Position numbers and translations under genes: made by a program
Notes under the pieces: model-generated
Database searches by the model: none
Told to the model about the DNA's origin: nothing
What the model saw: only the letters and a program-made list of their open reading frames with translations
Assembly (NCBI GenBank): GCA_945919075.1
Contig: CAMEIX010000015.1
Coordinates: 1-64,000, forward strand
Direction: 5' to 3'
Length of the DNA: 64,000 nt
Origin: an uncultured Lachnospiraceae bacterium
GTDB taxonomy: Bacteria > Bacillota > Clostridia > Lachnospirales > Lachnospiraceae
Shown: positions 32,980-41,256 of the stretch, piece by piece
Numbering within the stretch: position 1 is the first letter of the stretch
Layout: each line of letters opens with the position of its first letter

Positions 32980-34428
32980 ATGAAAAAGAAAACAAAATGG
33001 TTACTGTTAACAATGATGCTGATACTGGTATTTTCCATGACCGGATGTGGGTTTAGCGTCGGGAATAAGAAAGACCCGATACTGAATAAGGATTTTTACG
33101 AGATCTTTGACCGGGAAAAACCAAGGGGAGCATACAAAAACAGCATGTTGACGTATGAGGTAAAGACCCAGAATTACGGTAAGATGTACGTCGTGTTAGA
33201 TACTTCCGAAGGTCATAAGTTCAAGATGGATGAGAGCGGAGATTTCTTTACCATTTATGACAAGGACGGCGAAGAGGTAATTAAGACTAATTTCTATCTA
33301 CCTGAGAATTATAAGAAAGATACAGCCAATCTGACAGATATCGAAGAAATCAATTTCCGTGATTTCTTTGTGGGAGAATATAATGGCGGTTATTATGCGA
33401 TGTCCTATATGGCAGATTGCGGGCTTGATCTTGGCATTTTCATGCAGGCAGATGATATGGACAGTTTTCAACTGGTTGCATTTGACGGTGAACCACTGGA
33501 AGGCAGTTCCTCCGATATTCATTTTTATCAGGGAGAAAAGGAGGAAAAAGAGCCGGAAGTAAAGGAACCGGAGGTGAAGGAACCGGAAGTAAAAGAGCCT
33601 GATACTCCATCAATGAGTGATAACATCATGACTTTTGAAAACGGAAGAAGTATGGTGGTAAACGATTATCAGGTAACAGACAAGGGGAGTAATGTATATG
33701 AACTTGCCGATGAACTGGGTGTCGTTGAGGTTCACTCCTATCAGGGTACCACGACTTCAGAGGTCACAGAACTTTTGAGAGATTTGCTTAGCGACGAGGA
33801 ACCTGTTCCGGTGGTGGATTATCATACCGAAGGAAATTACGTTACCGGAATTTATAACAGCCAGCTGGTCTGCGGATTTATTGCTGCGGATGAGGAAGGA
33901 ACCGTTTATACCATCATTCTCTATACCCTGGATTCCGGAAATGCCGTAATGGTTGCCAATTCCCTTGTGGATGATTTCCTGGCCTGTGATTTTATGGGTG
34001 GAAGTGTAAGAACGGTGTACGGAGAACCGGTGAACGGGAATAGCAACGGTGCTTCCGGAAACAGTACCGGAAAATATTATACGATTCCGGAAGGGTATGA
34101 ATGCACCTACACAAGTGATTATTTTGAGGCATATATGGGAGATGACGGAAGTATTACATTTAATTATATGGTAAATTCGGAAATTGAAGATTTCCTGTCC
34201 GGTGGAGATGATTCCTACTATGATATGTATAAGCTTTCCATAGTGTCAACCCTGGATACATCCAAAGGAAAAGTATATCTTGTGAAAGCTTATGACAGTG
34301 AAATAGATTATGCTTTTTACTATGGTATGAGTGAGGATAAGAGCATTAACTTTGAATTTGATTTGTATAAGGAAGGAGAAATCACAGCAAAGGACTGTGA
34401 GGACTTTGTGAAGAAATTCATTCGGTAG
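32980..34428 (+). CDS. Large lipoprotein, unknown function
   Basis: This 482-residue protein has a lipoprotein signal peptide (LVFSMTGCGF). An N-terminal domain is followed by a Pro/Glu/Lys linker of repeated EPEVK units around residue 195, then a domain (FENGRSMVVNDYQV onward) and a C-terminal part beginning TIPEGYECTYTSDYFEAYMG. The latter echoes the VPEGFFCTMEETY segment of the upstream anchored protein, suggesting a shared fold. AGAAGAGGGAAG precedes the ATG. It ends the envelope operon, just before a long stem. Confidence 0.75.
   Translation: MKKKTKWLLLTMMLILVFSMTGCGFSVGNKKDPILNKDFYEIFDREKPRGAYKNSMLTYEVKTQNYGKMYVVLDTSEGHKFKMDESGDFFTIYDKDGEEVIKTNFYLPENYKKDTANLTDIEEINFRDFFVGEYNGGYYAMSYMADCGLDLGIFMQADDMDSFQLVAFDGEPLEGSSSDIHFYQGEKEEKEPEVKEPEVKEPEVKEPDTPSMSDNIMTFENGRSMVVNDYQVTDKGSNVYELADELGVVEVHSYQGTTTSEVTELLRDLLSDEEPVPVVDYHTEGNYVTGIYNSQLVCGFIAADEEGTVYTIILYTLDSGNAVMVANSLVDDFLACDFMGGSVRTVYGEPVNGNSNGASGNSTGKYYTIPEGYECTYTSDYFEAYMGDDGSITFNYMVNSEIEDFLSGGDDSYYDMYKLSIVSTLDTSKGKVYLVKAYDSEIDYAFYYGMSEDKSINFEFDLYKEGEITAKDCEDFVKKFIR
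33549..33602 (+). repeat. EPEVK-encoding 15-base repeats
   Basis: Three to four imperfect copies of a 15-base unit encode (E/K)EPEVK in the linker of the lipoprotein. They probably form an extended spacer across the cell wall. Confidence 0.7.
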
Positions 34429-34446
34429 CCGGCGGAAAAATAATAG

Positions 34447-34513
34447 TTGACAGAAAATAAAAAGTGTACCATATTGCCGCATTGACAAATGAAAGGCGAT
34501 GTGGTACACTTTT
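34447..34513. promoter_or_regulatory. Nineteen-base-pair inverted repeat with embedded trp promoter
   Basis: Arms 34460-34478 and 34495-34513 pair over all 19 positions, with two wobbles. The promoter TTGACA (34482-34487) and TACACT (34505-34510), spaced by 17, lies with its -35 in the loop and its -10 in the 3' arm. A second TTGACA is at 34447-34452. The stem can act as terminator for the upstream lipoprotein gene, and as DNA it is a candidate operator over the trp promoter. Confidence 0.55.
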
Positions 34514-34529
34514 CCCAATTAAAGAGATA

Positions 34530-34800
34530 AACTGTTGAAGTGGAGATAAAGGCGGAACATGCCTCTACAGAGAGCCCGGATGCTGAGAAAGGGTAAGAAA
34601 CAAGCCGTCAAATGGACCACTGAGGGCACAGTCAAAGGCTAAGCCGAGTATTCTGTGATGTGAAGGCATACGTCAGTTGCCGGGAATATGTTGGTATTCT
34701 GATGAGCGCACGACAAGTGAAATCAAGGTGGCACCGCGGATAAGTTTATTCGTCCTTGACAGAATTTAGATTCTGTCAGGGATTTTTTATTTTGTACCGC
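34530..34800 (+). promoter_or_regulatory. T-box riboswitch (tryptophan) with terminator
   Basis: The conserved T-box AAGGTGGCACCGCGG is at 34725-34739, preceded by a structured stem I. A TGG triplet at 34613-34615, followed by ACC in the usual specifier position, suggests that tRNA-Trp is sensed. The terminator pairs TCCTTGACAGAA (34753-34764) with TTCTGTCAGGGA (34771-34782), one wobble, then TTTTTT. Uncharged tRNA-Trp would stabilise the antiterminator and switch on trpE and trpG when tryptophan is short. Confidence 0.92.
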
Positions 34801-34844
34801 ACCGTATCTGTTTCTGACAGAATAAACATGACAGGAGGAAGAGT

Positions 34845-36254
34845 ATGAAAGTATTACCAGGTTTGGAAGAAGTAAAGAGGATTGCAGAAACCGGAAAATA
34901 TAAAGTGGTTCCGGTCAGTATGGAGATTTTATCCGATATTTGTACCCACATTGAGGCAATGAAGGTATTGAAGAATGTTTCCACCCATTGCTATATGTTG
35001 GAATCGGTTGCAGAGAAGGAAACCTGGGGACGGTATACCTTTTTAGGGTATGACCCCAAGATGGAAATTACCTGCATTGACGGAGAACTGTGCGCAGGCA
35101 ATATCAAAGTCAAAACCCATAATCCCTCGGATTTTCTGCGGCAGATTCTGGAAGATTATAAGAGCCCCAGATTTGACTACCTGCCCTCTTTTACCGGCGG
35201 CCTCGTAGGGTATTTTTCCTACGATTACCTGGCATATAGCGAACCCTCCGTTAAGGTCAAGGTAGAAGACAACGAAGCATTTAAAGATGTGGATTTAATG
35301 TTGTTTGATAAAGTGATTGCATTTGATAATTTCAGACAGAAAATCGTGTTAATTGCCAATATGTTTCTGGATGAGCCGGAAACGAATTATAACAAAGCCG
35401 TTATGGAATTGAAACAGATGAGCGAACTTTTAAAGAACGGGGAAAAGAAAAATGAGCCCGGAGGACGGCTTCTGCCCGAGGTTAAGCCGTTATTTGAAAA
35501 AGAAGCCTATTGTGAAATGGTGGAAAAGGCAAAAAAACACATTAAGGAGGGGGATATTTTTCAAATCGTTTTATCCAATCGCCTGAGTGCCGATTTTGAG
35601 GGAAGTCTGCTGAATACTTACCGGATTTTGAGAACCGTAAACCCTTCCCCGTATATGTTCTATTTTTCCGGCACCGATGTGGAAGTGGCGGGTGCAAGTC
35701 CGGAAACACTGGTGAAACTGGAGAACGGTATCCTTCACACCTTTCCCCTGGCAGGGACCAGACCCCGGGGGAAAAATCCAGAAGAGGACCTTGCTCTTGA
35801 GGCGGATCTGCTTTCCGATGAAAAAGAACTGGCAGAACACAACATGCTTGTGGACCTTGGAAGAAATGACCTGGGTAAAATCAGTAAATTCGGTACCGTT
35901 GCAGTAGAAAAACTGCATTCCATAGAACGCTATTCCCATGTCATGCATATCGGCTCCACGGTTCGAGGAGAAATTGCAGAGGGCTATGATGCATTTGACG
36001 CTATTTCCGCAGTGCTTCCGGCAGGAACTCTCTCCGGGGCACCCAAAATCCGTGCCTGTCAGTTGATTGGCGAGCTGGAGAATAACAAACGGGGCATTTA
36101 CGGAGGAGCCATCGGGTATATTGATTTTACCGGAAATATGGATACCTGTATTGCAATTCGGATTGCGTATAAGAAAAATGGAAAGGTGTTTATCAGAAGC
36201 GGAGCCGGAATCGTGTATGATTCCGTTCCAAAAAAAATTTCAGGAATGTATTAA
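34845..36254 (+). CDS. trpE: Anthranilate synthase component I, frameshifted near the C-terminus
   Basis: The 469-codon frame carries nearly all of TrpE, which with TrpG makes anthranilate from chorismate. The chorismate-binding signature is present (FPLAGTRPRGK, then LPAGTLSGAPKIRACQLIGE), as is the terminal RSGAGIVYDSVP. The normal tail, however, lies in the +1 frame after a run of eight A residues (36230-36237), so the read protein ends KKISGMY instead of the expected FQECINKAKAV tail. Without the shift the gene would reach 36309 and overlap trpG by ATGA. The lost tail is one terminal helix. Polymerase slippage on A8, a real mutation or a sequencing error are all possible. AGGAGGAAGAG supplies the ribosome binding site. 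Confidence 0.9.
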   Translation: MKVLPGLEEVKRIAETGKYKVVPVSMEILSDICTHIEAMKVLKNVSTHCYMLESVAEKETWGRYTFLGYDPKMEITCIDGELCAGNIKVKTHNPSDFLRQILEDYKSPRFDYLPSFTGGLVGYFSYDYLAYSEPSVKVKVEDNEAFKDVDLMLFDKVIAFDNFRQKIVLIANMFLDEPETNYNKAVMELKQMSELLKNGEKKNEPGGRLLPEVKPLFEKEAYCEMVEKAKKHIKEGDIFQIVLSNRLSADFEGSLLNTYRILRTVNPSPYMFYFSGTDVEVAGASPETLVKLENGILHTFPLAGTRPRGKNPEEDLALEADLLSDEKELAEHNMLVDLGRNDLGKISKFGTVAVEKLHSIERYSHVMHIGSTVRGEIAEGYDAFDAISAVLPAGTLSGAPKIRACQLIGELENNKRGIYGGAIGYIDFTGNMDTCIAIRIAYKKNGKVFIRSGAGIVYDSVPKKISGMY

Positions 36255-36309
36255 CAAAGCAAAGGCAGTGGTGAAGGCATTGGAAATTGCCGGGGAGGAA
36301 GAGTTATGA
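36238..36309 (+). pseudogene. trpE: Out-of-frame C-terminal tail of trpE
   Basis: Twenty-three codons (FQECINKAKAVVKALEIAGE, then EEL) followed by TGA match the usual end of TrpE but are in a different frame from the main gene. The TGA overlaps the trpG ATG, showing that the ancestral trpE ended here. Confidence 0.8.
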
Positions 36310-36890
36310 TTTTGCTGATTGATAATTACGATAGTTTTTCTTACAACTTATACCAATACATTGGGGAAATCAGTTCCGACATTAAAGTGATTCGTAATGA
36401 TGAAATGACAGTAGAAGAAATTCGTGCTCTCAAACCGGATTGTATTATCCTGTCACCGGGGCCCGGAAGACCGGAGGATGCGGGCATTATTGTAGAAGCA
36501 GCAGGAATTCTTGGAAAAGAGATTCCCATTCTGGGTGTCTGTCTCGGACACCAGGCAATCTGCGCAGCCTTTGGAGCAAAGGTCACCTATGCAAAACAAC
36601 TGATGCACGGGAAACAGTCCCGGGTATCCTTAGATACGGATTCTGTTCTTTTTGAGGGGCTTAACAGGGAAACACTGGTGGCAAGATACCATTCACTGGC
36701 AGCAGAAAGGGACACCATACCGGAGTGCTTAAAGATTACCGCCCTTACCACAGATGGGGAAGTGATGGCGGTGCAGCACAGGGAGTATCCGATTTATGGT
36801 GTTCAGTTCCATCCGGAATCCATTATGACTCCGGATGGCAAACGGATGATTCAAAACTTCATTGGCTCATCTCAAAGGACTATCAGGTAA
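36306..36890 (+). CDS. trpG: Anthranilate synthase component II (glutamine amidotransferase)
   Basis: This 194-residue class I glutamine amidotransferase supplies ammonia to TrpE. The catalytic Cys is in GVCLGHQAI, and the His/Glu pair is in QFHPESIMT. The oxyanion-loop SPGPGRPEDAG and IDNYDSFSYN opening are typical. In some Firmicutes the same subunit also serves p-aminobenzoate synthesis. It overlaps the ancestral trpE end by ATGA and sits under the Trp T-box. No trpD, C, F, B or A genes follow, so the rest of the pathway must be elsewhere. Confidence 0.93.
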   Translation: MILLIDNYDSFSYNLYQYIGEISSDIKVIRNDEMTVEEIRALKPDCIILSPGPGRPEDAGIIVEAAGILGKEIPILGVCLGHQAICAAFGAKVTYAKQLMHGKQSRVSLDTDSVLFEGLNRETLVARYHSLAAERDTIPECLKITALTTDGEVMAVQHREYPIYGVQFHPESIMTPDGKRMIQNFIGSSQRTIR

Positions 36891-36904
36891 ACACAGCCCA
36901 AAAT

Positions 36905-37339
36905 CTATTTGATGGGCTTGATACACTTATCGCAGGGCTGCATTTTGTGCTCTGTAGCATAACTAAGGTCACAGTATTCAATGGAGGACGCATCCTCTAA
37001 CATATAGCACCAGCGAACGGAATGATAGTAATTGGTTTCGGGGTCATAACAAATATTGTCACGGTTAAATTTGGGGTAGAGAATCATGGAACGCTGCACA
37101 TCGGAAAGGTTACCCCTTGGCAGTTCGCCGCAGTTCCATATGTACAAATCACCCCAGGTAGAGGAAAAGTCGGTGCCATATTCCGGCTCCTCGGAACTTT
37201 CGTCAGAATTAGCATTTTCTTCTACACTATTTTCGGTATTACCAGTATTGTTTTCAACATTCTCTTTGCCGGCACCGCAAGCGGTTAAAAGAAGCATGAC
37301 AAATGTAAGGGTCAGAATGACAATCTTTTTTCTTTTCAT
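36905..37339 (-). CDS. Small lipoprotein with Cys-rich C-terminal module
   Basis: This 144-residue protein has a lipobox (MLLLTACGAG) and an acidic, Asn/Glu-rich linker. The C-terminal ~45 residues have the pattern YYHSVRWCYML...ATEHKMQPCDKC. It resembles the Ada-like metal-binding module (YH..xC..L......A...G..PC..C) found at the ends of nuclease-like and surface proteins. Zinc binding by the Cys/His set is likely. AGGAGGAAAATC precedes the ATG at 37339. It converges with trpG at a 14-base gap with no clear terminator. Confidence 0.75.
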   Translation of the reverse strand: MKRKKIVILTLTFVMLLLTACGAGKENVENNTGNTENSVEENANSDESSEEPEYGTDFSSTWGDLYIWNCGELPRGNLSDVQRSMILYPKFNRDNICYDPETNYYHSVRWCYMLEDASSIEYCDLSYATEHKMQPCDKCIKPIK

Positions 37340-37541
37340 GATTTTCCTCCTAAAGTGGGTCTATGTTGATTGTAGGAAAAAAATGAAGTTCTGTCAATAT
37401 ATCAGGGGAGATGACAAAGGAAAATAAGGCAGGATATTTTATAAAAAATTAATGATTGGTTTCTTGCAAGTAACGAAAATCTGTAATAACATTATATCGG
37501 TTTTACATATTAATTCGCTAAAGTAAGCAGGGGAGAAAAGT

Positions 37542-40259
37542 ATGCTTCAGATTAAAGAAATCAGTAAGAAATATGTTACAGGTGAATTAGAGCAGATGGC
37601 CTTGAACAAGGTCAGCTTAAACCTGAGGGATAATGAATTTGTGGCCATTCTCGGACCTTCCGGTTCCGGTAAGACCACGCTTTTAAACATTATCGGTGGT
37701 TTGGACCGGTATGATGAAGGAGACCTTGTCATCAACAATATCTCTACCAAAAAGTATAAGGACAGGGATTGGGATTCTTATCGGAATCATACCATTGGTT
37801 TTGTATTCCAAAGTTACAACCTGATTCCCCACCAGACTGTTCTGGCCAATGTGGAACTGGCGCTTACCATTTCCGGTATTTCCCGCTCAGAGCGTAGAAA
37901 ACGTGCCAAGGAAGCGCTGGAAAAAGTAGGACTTGGTGATCAGATACATAAAAAACCGAATCAGATGTCCGGAGGACAGATGCAGCGTGTTGCCATTGCA
38001 CGTGCGCTGGTAAATAATCCGGATATTTTACTTGCAGATGAACCTACGGGGGCGCTGGATACGGAAACCAGTGTGCAGGTTATGGATTTGTTAAAGGAAG
38101 TGGCAAAGGACCGCCTGGTGGTGATGGTTACCCACAATCCGGAGCTTGCAGAACAGTATGCAACCCGTATTGTGAAACTGCGGGATGGGGTCATTACCGA
38201 TGACAGTAATCCCTTCGAAATAGAGGAAGAAAAGCAGGAAAAAGCAACCCATAAGAATATGGGGAAGTCCTCCATGTCCTTTTTTACCGCACTGGCGCTT
38301 AGCTTCAATAACCTTTGGACCAAGAAGGGCCGAACCTTCCTGACAGCTTTTGCCGGTTCTATCGGTATTATCGGAATCGCTTTGATTCTGTCCCTTTCTA
38401 CCGGTGTAAACCAGTATATTACGGATATTCAGAGAAGCACCATGACTTCTTATCCCATTACCATCAATGCCCATACCATTGATTTGTCCAGTATGGTGCA
38501 GACCGGCGGCGGACATAAACAAGAGGTGGAACATGATTTTGAAGGGATTTACACCAACGTATTTAACTTTGAAATGGCTTCTGCCATGACAACCAGCATT
38601 ACGGAAAATAACCTGACGGAATTCAAAAAATATCTGGAAGACCCGAACAGTGAAATTCACCAGTATATCGGGGAAAATGGTGTGGTTTATTCTTATGATA
38701 CGAAATTTGATGTCTATACCTATGATCCGGACGGTGTGTTTATGAATACGGACGGTAGTATTCTGACAGGAAATAATACCAATCCCATGATGAGTATGAT
38801 GGGCAGTGATCTGAGCAGTGTGATGCCGACCAGACCCAACTTCGGGGAACTGACTCCGGGCCGGGACGGCGAACTGCTTGCTCCTGCTGTCTATGATAAT
38901 TATGAACTGGTTTATGGTAAATGGCCGGAAAATTATGACGAAGTCGTTCTGATTATGGATAAGAATCATGAAATTCTTGCCATGTCCCTGTATGAAATCG
39001 GTATGCTGCCATCTGCAGAATATAAGGATTATACCAAAAAGATTCTGCAGGGTGAGGAAATCGATATCCAGTCCGTACATTTTACCTATGAAGATATCTG
39101 CAAGCAGGAGTTTTACATGATTCCGGCATGTGATACCTATGTAAAACAGGCAAACGGCAATTTCAAGTGTGTAAAAGATGACAATATCCAGATGGAAAAA
39201 CTGGCAAAGGATGCCGTAAAACTGAAAATTGTGGGTGTTATCATGTCTGACAATGAAACCAATGGTGCCAGTGAAATCGGGATTATCGGTTATACCAAGG
39301 CATTGTCGGATTACATTATTGAACATACGGATGAAAGCGAAATTGTGAAGGCCCAGCTTGCAAGCAAGGACACCAGCGTTTTAAACGGTATGACCTTCTC
39401 CCCTTCGGATGATGCGGCTAAGATTGCAGACTGCAAATCCTATCTTGCCAATGCGGGGATTAGCGAAAAGGCAAATATTGCAAAAAGTATCTTGCCCATG
39501 GTATATGCACAGAACCCGGAAATGTTAGAGCAGGTCTCCATGATGCCGGAAACGGATTTGGCCTACAGTCTGGATGCCATGATGGCAGACCCCCAGATGC
39601 AGGACAGTATGTTACTGGGAATTTACGATAACTATATTTCCGCAGGAACCTATGAGGATAATATGAGTGCTTTCGGTGTGGTAAGCCTGGATGCACCTAA
39701 GGCAATCAACATTTATGCAGATTCTTTTGAGGCAAAAGATTACATCAGCGACTGCATTCAGAATTATAATGATTCTGCTACTGAAGAAAATCAGATTACC
39801 TATACAGATTATGTGGGACTTTTAATGTCGTCCGTTACCACCATAATCAATGTTATTTCCTATGTTTTGATGGCCTTTGTAGCGGTTTCCCTGATTGTCT
39901 CCTCCATCATGATTGGAATTATTACCTATATTTCTGTTCTGGAAAGAACGAAGGAGATTGGTATTCTGCGTGCCATCGGTGCCTCCAAGCATAATATCTC
40001 CCAGGTATTCAATGCAGAGACCTTTATCATCGGTCTTTGTTCCGGTCTGATAGGTATCGGCGTGACATTATTGCTCCTTTTCCCGATTAACTCCCTGATT
40101 CATGCAATTGCGGATAATCAGGACGTAAATGCAATCCTGCCCATGGGTGGGGCGCTTATTCTGATAGTGCTCAGTATGGTACTTACCATGATCGGTGGTT
40201 TAATTCCGTCCAAGAAAGCGGCTAAGAAGGATCCGGTAACAGCACTCCGTACGGAATAA
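37542..40259 (+). CDS. MacB-type ABC transporter, ATPase fused to FtsX-like permease
   Basis: This 905-residue protein has an N-terminal ATPase of the LolD/MacB class (Walker A GPSGSGKTT, signature MSGGQMQRVAIARA, Walker B LLADEPTGALD) and then a permease. One membrane helix near residues 265-285 is followed by a ~480-residue outside domain, then three C-terminal helices with the FtsX motif ISVLERTKEIGILRAIGASK. These transporters act by mechanotransmission on lipoproteins, peptides or antibiotics. The outside domain is larger than usual for MacB. A TTGCAA/TAACAT promoter-like pair (37464-37492) is upstream. It stands alone as a single-gene unit. Confidence 0.88.
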   Translation: MLQIKEISKKYVTGELEQMALNKVSLNLRDNEFVAILGPSGSGKTTLLNIIGGLDRYDEGDLVINNISTKKYKDRDWDSYRNHTIGFVFQSYNLIPHQTVLANVELALTISGISRSERRKRAKEALEKVGLGDQIHKKPNQMSGGQMQRVAIARALVNNPDILLADEPTGALDTETSVQVMDLLKEVAKDRLVVMVTHNPELAEQYATRIVKLRDGVITDDSNPFEIEEEKQEKATHKNMGKSSMSFFTALALSFNNLWTKKGRTFLTAFAGSIGIIGIALILSLSTGVNQYITDIQRSTMTSYPITINAHTIDLSSMVQTGGGHKQEVEHDFEGIYTNVFNFEMASAMTTSITENNLTEFKKYLEDPNSEIHQYIGENGVVYSYDTKFDVYTYDPDGVFMNTDGSILTGNNTNPMMSMMGSDLSSVMPTRPNFGELTPGRDGELLAPAVYDNYELVYGKWPENYDEVVLIMDKNHEILAMSLYEIGMLPSAEYKDYTKKILQGEEIDIQSVHFTYEDICKQEFYMIPACDTYVKQANGNFKCVKDDNIQMEKLAKDAVKLKIVGVIMSDNETNGASEIGIIGYTKALSDYIIEHTDESEIVKAQLASKDTSVLNGMTFSPSDDAAKIADCKSYLANAGISEKANIAKSILPMVYAQNPEMLEQVSMMPETDLAYSLDAMMADPQMQDSMLLGIYDNYISAGTYEDNMSAFGVVSLDAPKAINIYADSFEAKDYISDCIQNYNDSATEENQITYTDYVGLLMSSVTTIINVISYVLMAFVAVSLIVSSIMIGIITYISVLERTKEIGILRAIGASKHNISQVFNAETFIIGLCSGLIGIGVTLLLLFPINSLIHAIADNQDVNAILPMGGALILIVLSMVLTMIGGLIPSKKAAKKDPVTALRTE

Positions 40260-40286
40260 ATAGACGGGAATAATCAAAAGAATACA

Positions 40287-40340
40287 TTGCATTTTTATAA
40301 ATAAAGTGGTATATTATGCAAAATGATGTATTAAAATACA
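40287..40340 (+). promoter_or_regulatory. Promoter and ARG-box-like operator of the amino-acid transporter
   Basis: TTGCAT (40287-40292) and TATATT (40310-40315) are spaced by 17 bases. TGTATTAAAATACA (40327-40340), directly downstream, fits the ArgR box pattern TGNATWWWWATNCA exactly and overlaps the expected start of transcription. A further inverted repeat, ATGGCA and TGCCAT, lies at about 40345-40362. Repression by ArgR with arginine is suggested. Confidence 0.5.
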
Positions 40341-40381
40341 TTAAATGGCATGATTGTGCCATAAATTAGGAGGAGAATGTT

Positions 40382-41230
40382 ATGAAAAAAGTATTGGTAA
40401 CCATACTTTCCTGCGTGCTTGCTGTTTCCTGCCTTGCAGGCTGTGGCGGTGATGCAAAGAAAGCAAAAGTAGTTGAAATCGAACTGACTCAGGAAGAATA
40501 TGCATTTGGTGTGGATAAGACACAGCCTGAATTATTGGATCAGGTGAATGCATTTATTGCGGAAATTCAGGGAAATGGTGAATTTGATGAAATCTGTAAT
40601 CACTATTTCGGTGACGGCACACCTGTTGCAGTAAAGTCCGCAGCTTATGATGAAAGCAAGGATCAGCTTGTAGTAGCAACCAACGCAGCATTTGAGCCCT
40701 TTGAATATACACAGGGTGACAGTTACTACGGAATCGATATGGAAATCGCTGCAAAACTGGCAGACTATCTTGGTAAAGAACTGGTAATCCAGAACATGGA
40801 TTTTGATGCAGTATGCCTTTCCGTAGGTCAGCAGAAATGCGACATTGCAATGGCAGGTCTTACCGTAAAAGAAGACAGAAAAGAGTATGTAAACTTTACC
40901 ACATCTTATTACAGTGCATCCCAGAAACTGATTGTTCTGGACGGTGACAAGGATTTTGATGACTGCAAGGATGCAGCAGCAGTAGAAGCGAAATTAAAAG
41001 AAAAAGCAGCAGCCGGCAATGTTAAGGTTGGTGTTCAGAACGGTACTACAGGTCAGTTCTATGTAGAAGGTGATGAAGACTGGGGATTTGAAGGCCTCGG
41101 TGTGGAATGTGTAGGCTACAAGAACGGCTCTCTGGCAGTTCAGGATCTTCTCAACGGAAACATTACCTACGTTATCATTGACTCTGCACCTGCAAAATGT
41201 ATTACAGAAGCAATCAACAAGATGCAGTAA
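40382..41230 (+). CDS. Amino-acid ABC transporter binding lipoprotein, apparently circularly permuted
   Basis: This 282-residue lipoprotein (lipobox CLAGCGG) belongs to the SBP_bac_3 family of polar amino-acid binding proteins. The order of parts is unusual. A segment that normally ends the family, of the form YGI.V.K..PELL..IN..L......ID.I...YFG (here EEYAFGVDKTQPELLDQVNA to NHYFGDG), is at residues about 38-78 directly after the signal peptide. The normal start (LVVATNAAFEPFEY, then YYGIDMEIAAKLADYLGKE) follows it, and the protein stops at VIIDSAPAKCITEAINKMQ where others continue into that tail. All parts of the fold are present. The permease and ATPase genes follow. Confidence 0.88.
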   Translation: MKKVLVTILSCVLAVSCLAGCGGDAKKAKVVEIELTQEEYAFGVDKTQPELLDQVNAFIAEIQGNGEFDEICNHYFGDGTPVAVKSAAYDESKDQLVVATNAAFEPFEYTQGDSYYGIDMEIAAKLADYLGKELVIQNMDFDAVCLSVGQQKCDIAMAGLTVKEDRKEYVNFTTSYYSASQKLIVLDGDKDFDDCKDAAAVEAKLKEKAAAGNVKVGVQNGTTGQFYVEGDEDWGFEGLGVECVGYKNGSLAVQDLLNGNITYVIIDSAPAKCITEAINKMQ

Positions 41231-41256
41231 TCTGCCGGAAGGGTACATAAAGTTTT

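Noticed and set aside
38091..39326. 411-codon open frame on the minus strand inside the MacB-like gene
   Set aside because: Antisense frame made of His/Ile/Phe-rich sequence with no family features; the + strand gene is well supported across the whole stretch.
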